From Gilliamella sp. wkB178 (GTDB taxonomy: Bacteria; Pseudomonadota; Gammaproteobacteria; Enterobacterales; Orbaceae), in contig NZ_LZGK01000013.1 in the NCBI RefSeq assembly GCF_001690705.1, positions 558,001-622,000 on the forward strand: 64,000 bases of DNA, read 5' to 3'. The stretch's first letter is position 1. The number at the start of each line of letters is the position of its first letter. Shown here piece after piece: positions 8,431-17,400 of the stretch. The notes under the pieces were generated by a model. It had not been told where the DNA came from and made no database searches. It worked only from the letters and a program-made list of their open reading frames with translations. The translations under genes were made by a program, and so were the position numbers.

Positions 8431-10122
8431 GGAAGACACAAGACACAAGACACAAGACACAAGCACTGGCAGCTTTACGTCCAAAATCTATCTCAACACA
8501 CTGTAGTTGACTCATTTCACCGAAGTGATAATTTAGTCCCCGATTTAGTACCGCACCGTCGGCATAATCGGCAACTCAACCACCCCAATCAGAAGCTACT
8601 ATCATTAACACCATTACCGCCAAATAGGCAATTATCGCCATTATCACTAATTAAGCGCCAACCGCGTTTCGGTTCTAACTTAAAGCGTTGTTTAGCCTTA
8701 ATGTCATTGCTGTTATTGCCCTATGCTACCACTACCCAAGCGTTGTCGGCTACTACCGCCCAGGTAATTCATGGTAGTGCGCCATATTTTACTTTTGATA
8801 ATGGGGCAACTAAGTTTACTACGGGTGATGGTCTATTAGGTATTACTATCTCTGATGGCACAACTAAAATCACTTATACACCAGCCGATAATACCTCAAC
8901 TGTAAGTAATCCAATAGTATTACTCAAGGAAAACCAGCGCTTTACCGATATTGGCATGTTGGTGCCACCTACTACTGATTCCATTACCTTAAACGACTTA
9001 ATTAGTGCCCCGTATAATTATTGGGGCGATGATGATGGTGATGGCCAGGGTGCTAATGGTGTTACTGCTAGCGGTAATTTAAGCGTCAGTATTACCAATA
9101 AATATAGTCAAGTCGTGAGTCGTAGTGTCAGCTTAGATATCTGTCAAGCGCCTTATAAAGTGGTATTAACTAGTACAGATGGTAGTTTAACCACCCAGTA
9201 TGGGCTGCCTAATAGTACTAATTTCAGCGGTAGTAGTACCACTTATTATATCAGTCCTAAAGCGCCACCTAAAATCTGTTATGCTAGGCCGAATATGGAA
9301 TTTGGCACCAATAGTCAAGAAATACCAGGATTTAACTTCGCCGGCTCCGCCACTATCTGGAACTGGCCTAAAGGCTTCCTGGTGCAATCCACTACACCAT
9401 CAAGTTACAATCGTAACTTCCCGACTACCGGTGCTAATAATCTGCATTTTGATTTACTGGTAGGAGGTATTGATGCTGCAACTTTAACTTGGCCAACTGT
9501 CACTCAGGGTGGTATTACTGCTACTATGACAGTTAATCCACCTAGAGATTCTTATTTTAACCCTGATGGAGCATCTTCGGTGCGCGTCACCCTTACAGGT
9601 CCGTTGGCAACAGCATCGCAACAAAGTTCAGCCACACCGGGTAGTATCGCTACTCCTACCTTGCCACAGACATTCGTGTTAGTCGGTAAAGATAGTAGTA
9701 ATAACGAGGTATTAAAATATGGTTTTAAGTTACAGCATTGGTTCGTCCACCGCGGAACTAAAGAAGATACTCCTCCTAACCAATCATCCTGGTGTCGTAG
9801 TTTAGGCGGTGGTTACCGTCTACCCCAGGTCAAAGACTTAACTAACGCGGTGTGTTCGGGAGCTAATTCGACCTCTTGGTGCCAAGGAGCAGTGGGCGCC
9901 ACGCCGTCATCAAGTGGTAATCATTACCAACGTAATATTGGTGCGGGTTTGTTCACCGAATGGGGCAGCATGTACTTTTATACCGCTGCCGGCTTCGTCT
10001 ACAACTACTACTGGACAAGCGACAGCAACGGTTCGAACCAGTTCTATGTCAACTCGAACGACGGCTACGTTGGCAGCGGCAACCCGAGGGACAGCCACTA
10101 CGGGGTTTGTGCCTATCCTTAG
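8419..10122 (+). CDS. Secreted adhesin-like variable protein, paralogue 3 (frame ON)
   Basis: The only one of the four whose conserved ATG is in frame: four GACACAA units (8435-8462) encode part of the N-terminus, and the 567-codon frame is uninterrupted. Residues 1-75 are a polar, His/Gln-rich extension. A signal peptide follows (KRCLALMSLLLLPYATTTQA, cleavage near residue 110), then an Ig-like adhesion region with the acidic loop DDDGDGQG. The lectin-like/DUF1566-like end carries YRLPQVKDLTNA, a paired-cysteine segment, YYWTSDSNGS and a terminal YGVCAYP. Residues 517-561 are the variable cassette. GGA lies nine bases before the ATG. Such domains normally form the tips of intimin/invasin-type proteins; here the domain is free-standing, like ZirU, so release through a partner outside the window is likely but inferred. 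Confidence 0.85.
   Translation: MPYTGRHKTQDTRHKHWQLYVQNLSQHTVVDSFHRSDNLVPDLVPHRRHNRQLNHPNQKLLSLTPLPPNRQLSPLSLIKRQPRFGSNLKRCLALMSLLLLPYATTTQALSATTAQVIHGSAPYFTFDNGATKFTTGDGLLGITISDGTTKITYTPADNTSTVSNPIVLLKENQRFTDIGMLVPPTTDSITLNDLISAPYNYWGDDDGDGQGANGVTASGNLSVSITNKYSQVVSRSVSLDICQAPYKVVLTSTDGSLTTQYGLPNSTNFSGSSTTYYISPKAPPKICYARPNMEFGTNSQEIPGFNFAGSATIWNWPKGFLVQSTTPSSYNRNFPTTGANNLHFDLLVGGIDAATLTWPTVTQGGITATMTVNPPRDSYFNPDGASSVRVTLTGPLATASQQSSATPGSIATPTLPQTFVLVGKDSSNNEVLKYGFKLQHWFVHRGTKEDTPPNQSSWCRSLGGGYRLPQVKDLTNAVCSGANSTSWCQGAVGATPSSSGNHYQRNIGAGLFTEWGSMYFYTAAGFVYNYYWTSDSNGSNQFYVNSNDGYVGSGNPRDSHYGVCAYP
8435..8462 (+). repeat. Heptanucleotide tract, 4 x GACACAA (ON)
   Basis: Four perfect units, one more than in the paralogues. 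Unit counts of 1, 4 or 7 leave the frame open; this is the only open copy. Confidence 0.93.
9967..10101 (+). other. Variable C-terminal cassette of paralogue 3
   Basis: 45 codons between the GAATGGGGC and GGGGTTTGTG flanks. Rich in AAC, TAC, AGC, GAC and GGC codons; encodes mainly N, Y, S, D and G, typical of diversified lectin-fold binding loops. Confidence 0.7.
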
Positions 10123-10204
10123 TTCTTAGTTCTTAGACCTTAATCCTTAAGTCACGGGTGTTTAATAAGGAATAATAGAGTTTAAGCAACCAAAGGACGG
10201 TTGC

Positions 10205-10263
10205 AGCGGCAGGGGCAACCCGAGCCGCTTTTTAAAAATGCCAGCCTCGTCGCTGGCATTTTT
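10205..10263 (+). terminator. Double terminator of adhesin gene 3
   Basis: Two hairpins in series: AGCGGC/GCCGCT with T5 (10205-10233), then ATGCCAGC/GCTGGCAT with a T-run (10236-10263). The units behind genes 1, 2 and 4 keep only one T-tailed hairpin. Confidence 0.85.
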
Positions 10264-10272
10264 ATGCTTGTC

Positions 10273-10309
10273 AAGATGTTTCCTGAGAGGGGTATGTTTG
10301 AGTATAAAA
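10273..10309 (+). repeat. R3 dispersed repeat, copy 5
   Basis: Consensus-like, with TTTGAGTATA instead of TTTCAGTATA. Left boundary of the second R1-R2 module. Confidence 0.9.
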
Positions 10310-10399
10310 ACAGGTTAATATTGGTTATGGTTGGGGTTCGGTGCGGTTGCGGACGGTATTGGCAAAGGTGTTCTTAATAACTCACTGAGCCACGTCCGC

Positions 10400-10610
10400 G
10401 TTAAGAGGGATTGGTGTGAATCCCTCTTAACAATCTCCCCACACCCCGCGGGAAGTAGTGGTCACTGCGTGACTACCCTCGCTCGCTAATTGGTACTTAA
10501 CGAACCGCCGCGTATCGCACTTCCCTGTGCGCCCACGGCTCATCCGGCTTCCTGCCGGCTGTTCTATGCCAATTACCTCCCTCGGCACCACTTAAGCGGG
10601 GGAATAAAAA
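10400..10610 (-). repeat. R1 structured intergenic element, copy 3
   Basis: Nearly identical to copy 2, with the perfect 13-bp hairpin at 10400-10431. The same 90-bp preceding segment is present (10310-10399). Confidence 0.82.
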
Positions 10611-10632
10611 CAACAACCACAAAAACTAGTTG

Positions 10633-10880
10633 GTTCAACAATAGATTAGGGTGTTAAGGTGTTGGTGTTAAATTGGCCGTTGGATGGTGCCGACAACTGA
10701 GTGCGGTTAGCACGGCAAACAGGGAAGTTTGCCGAGGGAGTGCTTTGTAGGAACAAATCACGACCGGTGCGTTAAGACCAAGCGAAGGCGGAGGGCAGTC
10801 GCAGACCACCTTCTGCAGGCCCGCGTTTGGGTTGTAAGGGAATTTTCGCGTTAAAATTCCCTTACTCGAGCGTTAACTCC
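10633..10880 (+). repeat. R2 structured intergenic element, copy 2
   Basis: Same order of stems as R2 copy 1 with the 13-bp hairpin at 10834-10865. The outer closing stem is lost (the end reads GTTAACTCC) and the GTGATTTGT stem has a mismatch (GTGCTTTGT), so this copy may be decaying. Confidence 0.78.
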
Positions 10881-10948
10881 ACAATTAAAATAATCACCAA
10901 ATCGTAAAACGCTCGCAACCTAACCGATTTAAATAATTAACTTCTGTT

Positions 10949-10985
10949 AAGATGTTTCCTGAGAGGGGTATATTTCAGTATAAAA
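10949..10985 (+). repeat. R3 dispersed repeat, copy 6
   Basis: Full-length copy (TATATTTCAGTATA at the right end) before the leader of adhesin gene 4. Confidence 0.9.
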
Positions 10986-11154
10986 ATGGCCAATTCCGCA
11001 AGGATAATAGTTCATCTTTACTATTCTTTACAAATAAACTCAATAAAACAGTAGTTAAATTTTATCAAGGCGTTATACTTTTAACACAGAGTTGTACGGG
11101 AGGTTAATTTCCGCGCACTTGAATGGGAAAAATGTAAATAAAACATAAAATTAC

Positions 11155-11183
11155 TTGACGGAATCATCATCATGCCTTATACT
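11155..11183 (+). promoter_or_regulatory. Promoter-like motif overlapping the start codon of adhesin gene 4
   Basis: TTGACG, 17-bp spacer, TATACT; the ATG at 11172 lies in the spacer. Confidence 0.5.
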
Positions 11184-12856
11184 GGAAGACACAAGACACA
11201 AGACACAAGCACTGGCAGCTTTACGTCCAAAATCTATCTCAGCACACTGTAGTTGACTCATTTCACCGAAGTGATAATTTAGCCCACGATTTAATCCCAA
11301 ATTTTGCTCCGCACCGTCGGCATAATCGGCAACCTGGTTACCAAAATCAGCAATTACCTTCAATAATACCATTACGGCTACTACAATCATTACCGCCAAA
11401 TTGGCAGTTACCGCCTTTATCATTAATTAAGCGCCATTCACGCTTAGGTTTTAACTTAAAGCGTGGTTTAGCCTTAATGCCGTTGCTATTGTTGCCCTAT
11501 GCTACCACTACCCAAGCGTTGTCAGCCACTACCGCCCAGGTAATCCATGGTACTGAGCCATATTTAACCTTTGATAATGGGGTAACTAAGGTCACTACTA
11601 CGGATGGTCTGTTAGGTATTAAACTTTCCAACGGTGCTCGCTTCACTCCGGCAACCAATACCTCAACTGCAAGTAACCCTATAGTACTTCCCGAGGCCAA
11701 TCAGAGTTTCGCTGATATTGCTATGTCAATACCTACTAATACCAATTCCATTGCCTTAAGTGCTTTGATTGGTGCGCCAAATAATTATTGGGGCGATGAT
11801 GATGGTGATGGTCAGGGTATTAATGGTATTACAGCTAGCGGTAATTTAAGCGTGAGTATTACCGATAAAAATGGTGAAACAGTCAGTCGTAATACTGTAT
11901 TAAGCCTTTGTGGTGAAGCTCCTTATAAAGTAGAATTAACTGCAACTGATGGTAGTTTAACCACTCAGTATGGGCTACCCAATAGTAGTAGTTTCACAGG
12001 TGGTAGAGTCACTTATTATATCAGCCCAAAACCAGCTACGCCTATCTGCGTAAGGTATGCCAGGCCGAATCTGCGCGAAGGCACCGGCAAATACGCCGGC
12101 CCCGCCACTATCTGGAGCTCAACTAAAGGTTTCCTAGTACAATCCCGTGCGTCATCAGGCTACAATCGTAACTTCCCCACTACCGGGGCAAATAATCTGT
12201 ATTTTGATTTAGACATAGATGGTGTGAATGGTTCAGCATTGACATGGCCAACAGTCAGCCAAGGTGGTATTACCGCTACCATGACGCCATCCCCCGATAA
12301 TGCTAATAACATCCGCGTCACCCTCACCGGTCCGGTGACAACATCATCCCAATGGCATTCAGCCACACCGGGTAATATCGCTAGACTCAGCATGTCACAG
12401 AAATTCGTGTTAGTAGGTAAAGATAGTAGTAATAACGAGGTAGTAAGATATGGTTTTGAGTTACAGCATTGGTTCGTCAACCGCGGAGATATAGTATCTA
12501 CTGCTACTGAGCTATCATCCTGGTGTAGTAGTTTGGGTGGTTACCGTCTATCCCAGGTCAAAGACTTAACTAACGCGAAGTGTCCGGGGCGTAACTTTGG
12601 GTGCTATGGAGCAGTGGTCGCCAAGCCGTCATCAACTACTAGGTATTACCAACGTAATATTGGTGCGGGTTTGTTCGCCGAATGGGGCGACTTGCACAGT
12701 TATACCGGTGCCAACTTCTTCCTCGGCGACTACTACTGGACAAGCGAATACAGCAGCGACGACGTTACGCGCCGGTACTCTGTCAACCCGAGCGACGGCG
12801 AAGTTGGCGGCTACTACACCTACGGCACCGCCTATGGGGTTTGCGTCCGTCCTTAG
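11172..12856 (+). CDS. Secreted adhesin-like variable protein, paralogue 4 (frame OFF)
   Basis: From the conserved ATG at 11172 the frame closes at 11250-11252 after 26 codons; one more heptamer would give 563 codons. The in-frame ATG at 11477 again falls inside the signal-peptide core (MPLLLLPYATTTQA). The N-terminal extension is the longest of the four, with extra segments in multiples of three bases. The middle is the most diverged: the NNETVDGLSYNF-type segment of paralogues 1 and 2 is replaced by a short YARPNLREGTGKYAG stretch. The lectin-like end has the cassette at 12689-12835, one or more codons longer than its relatives, and ends YGVCVRP. Export to the periplasm and binding activity are inferred; no barrel, anchor or sorting signal is visible. 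Confidence 0.8.
11188..11208 (+). repeat. Heptanucleotide tract, 3 x GACACAA
   Basis: Three perfect units 16 bases after the ATG; closes the frame of paralogue 4. Confidence 0.92.
12689..12835 (+). other. Variable C-terminal cassette of paralogue 4
   Basis: 49 codons, the longest of the four cassettes, between the same flanks (GAATGGGGC, GGGGTTTGCG). Length variation means the four do not all derive from one fixed-length template. Confidence 0.68.
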
Positions 12857-12981
12857 TTCTTAGTCCTTAATCCTTAAGTCACGGGTGTTTAATAAGGGGT
12901 AATAAAGTTTAAGCAACCAAAGGACGGTTGCAGCGGCAGGGGCAACCCGAGCCGACAACACCAACGGCCACCACACCAACC

Positions 12982-13007
12982 AATGCCAGCCCCGCGCTGG
13001 CATTTTT
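12982..13007 (+). terminator. Rho-independent terminator of adhesin gene 4
   Basis: ATGCCAGC and GCTGGCAT with T5, the same sequence as behind gene 2. Confidence 0.85.
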
Positions 13008-13016
13008 ATGCTTGTC

Positions 13017-13053
13017 AAGATGTTTCCTGAGAGGTATGCATTTCAGTATAAAA
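13017..13053 (+). repeat. R3 dispersed repeat, copy 7
   Basis: Variant centre GAGGTATGCA. Directly behind the terminator and before R1 copy 4. Confidence 0.88.
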
Positions 13054-13084
13054 ATCAACTAATCAGTTACGCTGCCGCTTAGGC

Positions 13085-13296
13085 GTTAAGAGGGATTGAT
13101 GTGAATCCCTCTTAACAATCTCCCCACACCCCGCGGGAAGTAGTGGTCACTGCGTGACTACCCTCGCTTGCTAATTGGCACTAAACGAACCGCCGCGTAT
13201 CGCACCTCCCTGTGCGCCCACGGCTCACCCGGCATCCTGCCGGCTGTTCTATGCCAATTACCTCCCTCGGCACCACTTAAGCGGGGGAATTAAAAA
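13085..13296 (-). repeat. R1 structured intergenic element, copy 4
   Basis: Perfect terminal hairpin at 13085-13116 (loop GATGTG). No R2 follows; R3 copy 8 comes next, as in the first unit. Confidence 0.82.
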
Positions 13297-13364
13297 CCAA
13301 CACCCAAGCGTAAAACGCTCGCAACTTAACCGATTCAAATAACTAAAGCACAATAACTTCTGTT

Positions 13365-13401
13365 AAGATGTTTCCTGAGAGGGGGATGTTTACGTATAAA
13401 A
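13365..13401 (+). repeat. R3 dispersed repeat, copy 8
   Basis: Slightly diverged right half (TTTACGTATAAAA). It marks the right edge of the island, ten bases before the stop codon of the convergent exporter operon. Confidence 0.88.
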
Positions 13402-13410
13402 ACAGCCCCA

Positions 13411-14526
13411 TCACACATGTTTTTTAAACAGATAATAACTCAATCCCCCCATTAAAATAGTAATGGCATAGAGTTTTATTAAACTTGACCAAATAACGCT
13501 AAAGCTGACGTCCTTTAAATAAATCTGTTTGCTCAGTTCAATAAAGTGGCGCACCGGATTGAGTTCGGTTAGGTAGCGTAAGCATAATGGCATGTTTTCA
13601 ATCGGGGCAATAAAACCTGACAGTAAAATGGCGGGCACCATAAAGGTGATAATCCCAATAAATGCCTGTTGTTGGGTTGAACACAGCGACGAGATGAATA
13701 AGCCAAAGCCCACTAACGATAAGCCATAACTCATCATACACAGGTAGAACAATAACCAACTTCCTTGAAACGGAATTTGATAAATAAAGACACTGGCAAT
13801 GAGAATGGCGCTACCTTGTAAGCTGGCAACGATTATTGCTGGCATGGCTTTGCCAATAAAAATTTGCCAAGTGGCCAATGGCGAAATGCGTAATTGGTCA
13901 AGCGTGCCTTGTTCACGCTCACGCGCCACCGATAATGAGGTGACAATCATCACACCAATGGTGGTAATGAGTGCCACTAATGATGGCAATATAAAATATT
14001 TATAGTCCAAATTACTGTTAAAACGGTGGCGAACAATCAAGCCACTTTGGGTTTGCCCTGAGCGTTGTTGCTGATACTGCAAGATGATTTGTTGAATATA
14101 ATTGGCAGCAATTTGCGCGCTATTGGATTTGCGACCATCTAAAATAATCTGCAATTGTGGCGATTCGCCATTGAGTAATTTTCGGGCAAAATCATCCGGA
14201 AATTGCACCACCACTAGGGCCTTTTGATGATTAATGGTGTCACTAATGGCTGCTTGCGAGTCTAATACCAGTATTTTGGAAAAGCTATTGGCATGTGAAA
14301 GCCGATTAATCAGCTCGGTACTGGGTTCATCTATATTGGGGCGATACACTGCAATGGTGGCGTTGGTTACGTCTAGCGTGGCGGCAAAAGGGAAGATGAG
14401 AATTTGCATTAATACCGGCATAATTAGAATAATTCGGGTTTGCTTATCTTGCCATAAGAGTGCCAGTTCCTTTTTGATTAAGGTTATGATGCGGTAAAAA
14501 GTGGCATTGTTGATGAAGTTTAGCAT
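13411..14526 (-). CDS. ybhR: ABC-2 type exporter permease (YbhR-like)
   Basis: Inner-membrane permease of an ABC drug exporter, 371 residues. Topology is as expected for the family: one N-terminal helix (IILIMPVLMQILIFPFAATL), a large periplasmic domain, then five helices in the C-terminal half beginning YFILPSLVALITTIGVMIV. The coupling segment AREREQGTLDQLRISP is the usual ABC-2 signature. Last gene of the five-gene operon, 18 bp after ybhS. It should pair with YbhS to form the channel driven by YbhF. The substrate is unknown here; E. coli YbhFSR has been linked to cationic compounds. Confidence 0.9.
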   Translation of the reverse strand: MLNFINNATFYRIITLIKKELALLWQDKQTRIILIMPVLMQILIFPFAATLDVTNATIAVYRPNIDEPSTELINRLSHANSFSKILVLDSQAAISDTINHQKALVVVQFPDDFARKLLNGESPQLQIILDGRKSNSAQIAANYIQQIILQYQQQRSGQTQSGLIVRHRFNSNLDYKYFILPSLVALITTIGVMIVTSLSVAREREQGTLDQLRISPLATWQIFIGKAMPAIIVASLQGSAILIASVFIYQIPFQGSWLLFYLCMMSYGLSLVGFGLFISSLCSTQQQAFIGIITFMVPAILLSGFIAPIENMPLCLRYLTELNPVRHFIELSKQIYLKDVSFSVIWSSLIKLYAITILMGGLSYYLFKKHV

Positions 14527-14544
14527 GGTGTGAGTCCTTGTCCC

Positions 14545-15666
14545 TTAATCTAATTGTAAGCGGGTTTTTTTGAGGATGGCGATAAATAACAGCAACATAA
14601 ACATCAATAAAAAACCAACATTGACCACTAATACCGAAACAATATCGCCTGCTAAAAACAAGGTTTGCAAGATGTTTACATAATAACGGGCGGGGATAAT
14701 ATAGGTAAAAATTCGGATTATGGCTGGCATACTACTGATTTCAAAAATAAACCCTGAAAGCATGACTGTTGGTAAAAAAGCGACATTTAAGGCGATCATA
14801 GCGGCATTAAATTGATTGCGAGCAATGGTGGAAATGAGTAAACCCAAACCTAGAATCACAAATAAAAACAGGCTACTTAACATAAATAATAGCGTTATCG
14901 AACCACGAAAAGGCACATCTAAGATGAATACCGTCACCACAAAGCAGATAACTAACGCCACTAAACCTAATAAATAATAAGGGATTAATTTAGACACTAT
15001 AAATTCGAGTTTAGTCATCGGGGTGGAGAGTAAGGCTTCCATGGTGCCACGTTCCCATTCGCGAGCGACCACCAGTGAAGTTAAAATGGCACCAATAACC
15101 GTCATAATGATCGTTATCGCCCCGGGCAAAATGAAGTTTTTACTAATTGCCGCCGAGTTAAACCAAGCATGCGAAGTTATGGCAATAGTTGGCGCTGGAG
15201 TGGTGAGTTGATTTTGGCTTTGCTGTTGTAACCAAATCTGCCAAATAGCGGACAAATAACCTTGCACAAAATTAGCGGTGTTAGGCTCGCTACCATCGGT
15301 GATCAGTTGAATATTGGCTTGTTGATTATGCATTTGCTGGGCAAAGTTCACCGGAATAATGACCATGCCACGAATATCACCACTACCTAATTTTGCTGAC
15401 AAGCTGTGGCGGTTATTATCAAAAATGGGTTCGATATAGGCCGAGCCCTTTAATACTTGTACAAAGTCATGAGCCGCTTGACTGGGTTGTTCAATTAACA
15501 CCCCAAGGCGGACTTTGTTAGAATCCAGACTAATACCATAACCAAACAGGAACAGCAGTAATAAGGGGATAATCACCGCAATTAACCAACTACTAGGATC
15601 GCGGATGATTTGTTTAAGTTCTTTTTTACACAGGGCAAGCGTGCGCGCTAATGAAAATATCATCAT
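14545..15666 (-). CDS. ybhS: ABC-2 type exporter permease (YbhS-like)
   Basis: Second permease half of the exporter, 373 residues. An N-terminal helix ([20 protein letters not shown]) is followed by a periplasmic domain, [20 protein letters not shown] and the coupling motif [16 protein letters not shown]. The start overlaps the end of the ATPase gene by four bases, so the two are translationally coupled. It resembles YbhR in fold but not closely in sequence, consistent with a heterodimeric channel. Confidence 0.9.
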   Translation of the reverse strand: MMIFSLARTLALCKKELKQIIRDPSSWLIAVIIPLLLLFLFGYGISLDSNKVRLGVLIEQPSQAAHDFVQVLKGSAYIEPIFDNNRHSLSAKLGSGDIRGMVIIPVNFAQQMHNQQANIQLITDGSEPNTANFVQGYLSAIWQIWLQQQSQNQLTTPAPTIAITSHAWFNSAAISKNFILPGAITIIMTVIGAILTSLVVAREWERGTMEALLSTPMTKLEFIVSKLIPYYLLGLVALVICFVVTVFILDVPFRGSITLLFMLSSLFLFVILGLGLLISTIARNQFNAAMIALNVAFLPTVMLSGFIFEISSMPAIIRIFTYIIPARYYVNILQTLFLAGDIVSVLVVNVGFLLMFMLLLFIAILKKTRLQLD

Positions 15667-17390
15667 GTTACCTCCGGCTGTGAATTCTGGACTAACTTAA
15701 CAAAGGTTTGCTCCATGGTGGCATTGGCTGCGACTTGTTGTTTTAGTTGCGTTGGTGAGCCTAGGGCAATTACTTTGCCGCGATTAATTAAGGCAATGCG
15801 ATCACAATATTCGGCTTCGTCCATAAAGTGGGTGGTGACCATTACGGTGACACCTTTTTCAACTAAGCTGTTTATATGGATCCAAAATTCCCGCCGTGTA
15901 ATTGGATCGACCCCGGACGTGGGCTCATCGAGAAACACAATTTCCGGTTTATGCATTAGCGCACAGGCAAGGGCTAAGCGCTGTTTAAACCCTAATGGCA
16001 AGGATTCCGGAGTTTGCTCTAAAATAGGCGCAAAATTAAAGGCGGTTATCATCTCGTTGATGCGTTCGGTTTGTTGATGCCCCATTAAGCCATAAATTCC
16101 GGAAAAAAAGCTCAGGTTTTGCTGCACGGTTAATTTGTCGTACAGTGAAAAACGCTGCGCCATGTAACCAATCCGTTGCCTAACTTGAGTAGCACTGTGC
16201 TTGAGATCCAAGCCCAGTACCAGTGCTTGCCCTTGACTAATTGGTAACAAACCGCACATCATTTTAAAGGTGGTCGATTTGCCGGCGCCATTAGGACCAA
16301 GCAGGCCAAAAATCTCACCACGTTTAATGGCAAAATTAACATGATCGGTCGCCACAAACGCCCCAAACGTGCGAGTCAGATCTTTGGCTTCAATCACTAT
16401 ATCGCTAGCTGTACCTGTCACTTTAGGCATGATTTTGGTTAAGATTGATTGTTTATTTTCAATGCCACCGAGCAGATCGATAAAGGCATCTTCAAAGCGC
16501 CCTTGGGTGGCGGTGACAGTAATTGCGGTAGTTGGTAATTCGGCGATCACTTGCTCAATGGTTTGCTGCGGTTTGAGAATCAAACGAAGATTATCGCCCT
16601 CAATCACTCCATCACTAACTTGCGGCAATTTAAGTGCCGCTTGTAATAATTGTCGATGGGGGTAAGTGGCTGCCAGCAAATACACGCGATCGGTTACTCG
16701 TTGGTTAAGTTGGTTTGGATCACCCTGATACATTAGTTGCCCTTGATTGAGGAGCAAAATATTTTGGCACTGTTCGGCCTCGTCAAGGTAAGAAGTGCTC
16801 CAGATAATCAGCATGCCTTGATTAGCCAGTTGGTGCACCATGTGCCACAATTCCTGGCGGGAAATAGGATCAACGCCAACGCCGGGTTCATCTAGTAGTA
16901 ATATTTGTGGATCACCAAGTAAGGTACACGCCAAGCCTAATTTTTGTTTCATGCCACCGGATAACTTGCCGGCAAGGCGATCGGTAAAACGACCCAAATC
17001 GGTAAATTTAAGTAACTTGGCAAACAATGGTTGCCGCTCTGCCACCCCGATACTACGCAAATCAGCAAATAAATTGAGATTTTCTAATACGGTGAGATCT
17101 TCATACAAACCGAATTTTTGCGGCATATAACCTAAAATGGCACGTAATTGTGATCTGTCTTGGGTAGGGCTTAATCCGGCTACAGTGATTTGCCCTTGCG
17201 TTGGCGAAAGTAAGCCCGCTAACATCCGCAGTAAGGTGGTTTTACCGGCACCGTCTGGTCCAACTAAACCAGTTACCCCTTGACTGGCAATGGTTATTGA
17301 TAATGGTTGCAGGGCAATAATTGGTGGTTGCTTTTTGCGGGTAAATTGCTTTGCAACATTTTGTAACACAATTTGCTTAGCTGGGTGCAT
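15663..17390 (-). CDS. ybhF: Dual ATPase of ABC exporter (YbhF-like)
   Basis: Two fused ABC ATPase domains in one 575-residue chain. Domain 1: Walker [10 protein letters not shown], signature LSGGMKQK, Walker [14 protein letters not shown]. Domain 2: Walker [10 protein letters not shown], signature-region [17 protein letters not shown] in place of a clean LSGGQ, Walker [14 protein letters not shown] and an H-loop [12 protein letters not shown]. The divergent second signature (LPLGFKQ) is characteristic of this subfamily. It energises the YbhS-YbhR channel from the cytosol. It lies 10 bp after the membrane-fusion gene. Confidence 0.93.
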   Translation of the reverse strand: MHPAKQIVLQNVAKQFTRKKQPPIIALQPLSITIASQGVTGLVGPDGAGKTTLLRMLAGLLSPTQGQITVAGLSPTQDRSQLRAILGYMPQKFGLYEDLTVLENLNLFADLRSIGVAERQPLFAKLLKFTDLGRFTDRLAGKLSGGMKQKLGLACTLLGDPQILLLDEPGVGVDPISRQELWHMVHQLANQGMLIIWSTSYLDEAEQCQNILLLNQGQLMYQGDPNQLNQRVTDRVYLLAATYPHRQLLQAALKLPQVSDGVIEGDNLRLILKPQQTIEQVIAELPTTAITVTATQGRFEDAFIDLLGGIENKQSILTKIMPKVTGTASDIVIEAKDLTRTFGAFVATDHVNFAIKRGEIFGLLGPNGAGKSTTFKMMCGLLPISQGQALVLGLDLKHSATQVRQRIGYMAQRFSLYDKLTVQQNLSFFSGIYGLMGHQQTERINEMITAFNFAPILEQTPESLPLGFKQRLALACALMHKPEIVFLDEPTSGVDPITRREFWIHINSLVEKGVTVMVTTHFMDEAEYCDRIALINRGKVIALGSPTQLKQQVAANATMEQTFVKLVQNSQPEVT

Positions 17391-17400
17391 AAAATGACCG

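Noticed and set aside
9200-9463. 87-codon frame overlapping adhesin gene 3 on the same strand
   Set aside because: It is a shifted-frame shadow of the adhesin gene with no start signal or similarity.
5021-11150. Template repeat for retroelement mutagenesis within the island spacers
   Set aside because: I read the spacers for an A-rich copy of the cassette and found none; they contain only R1, R2, R3 and terminators.
3175-13401. Integron-like cassette array with R3 as attC sites
   Set aside because: R3 lacks the paired GTTRRRY/RYYYAAC core sites and the long imperfect palindrome, there is no integrase, and the genes are large paralogues.
3175-13401. CRISPR array
   Set aside because: R3 copies are hundreds to thousands of bases apart, with genes between, and there are no cas genes.
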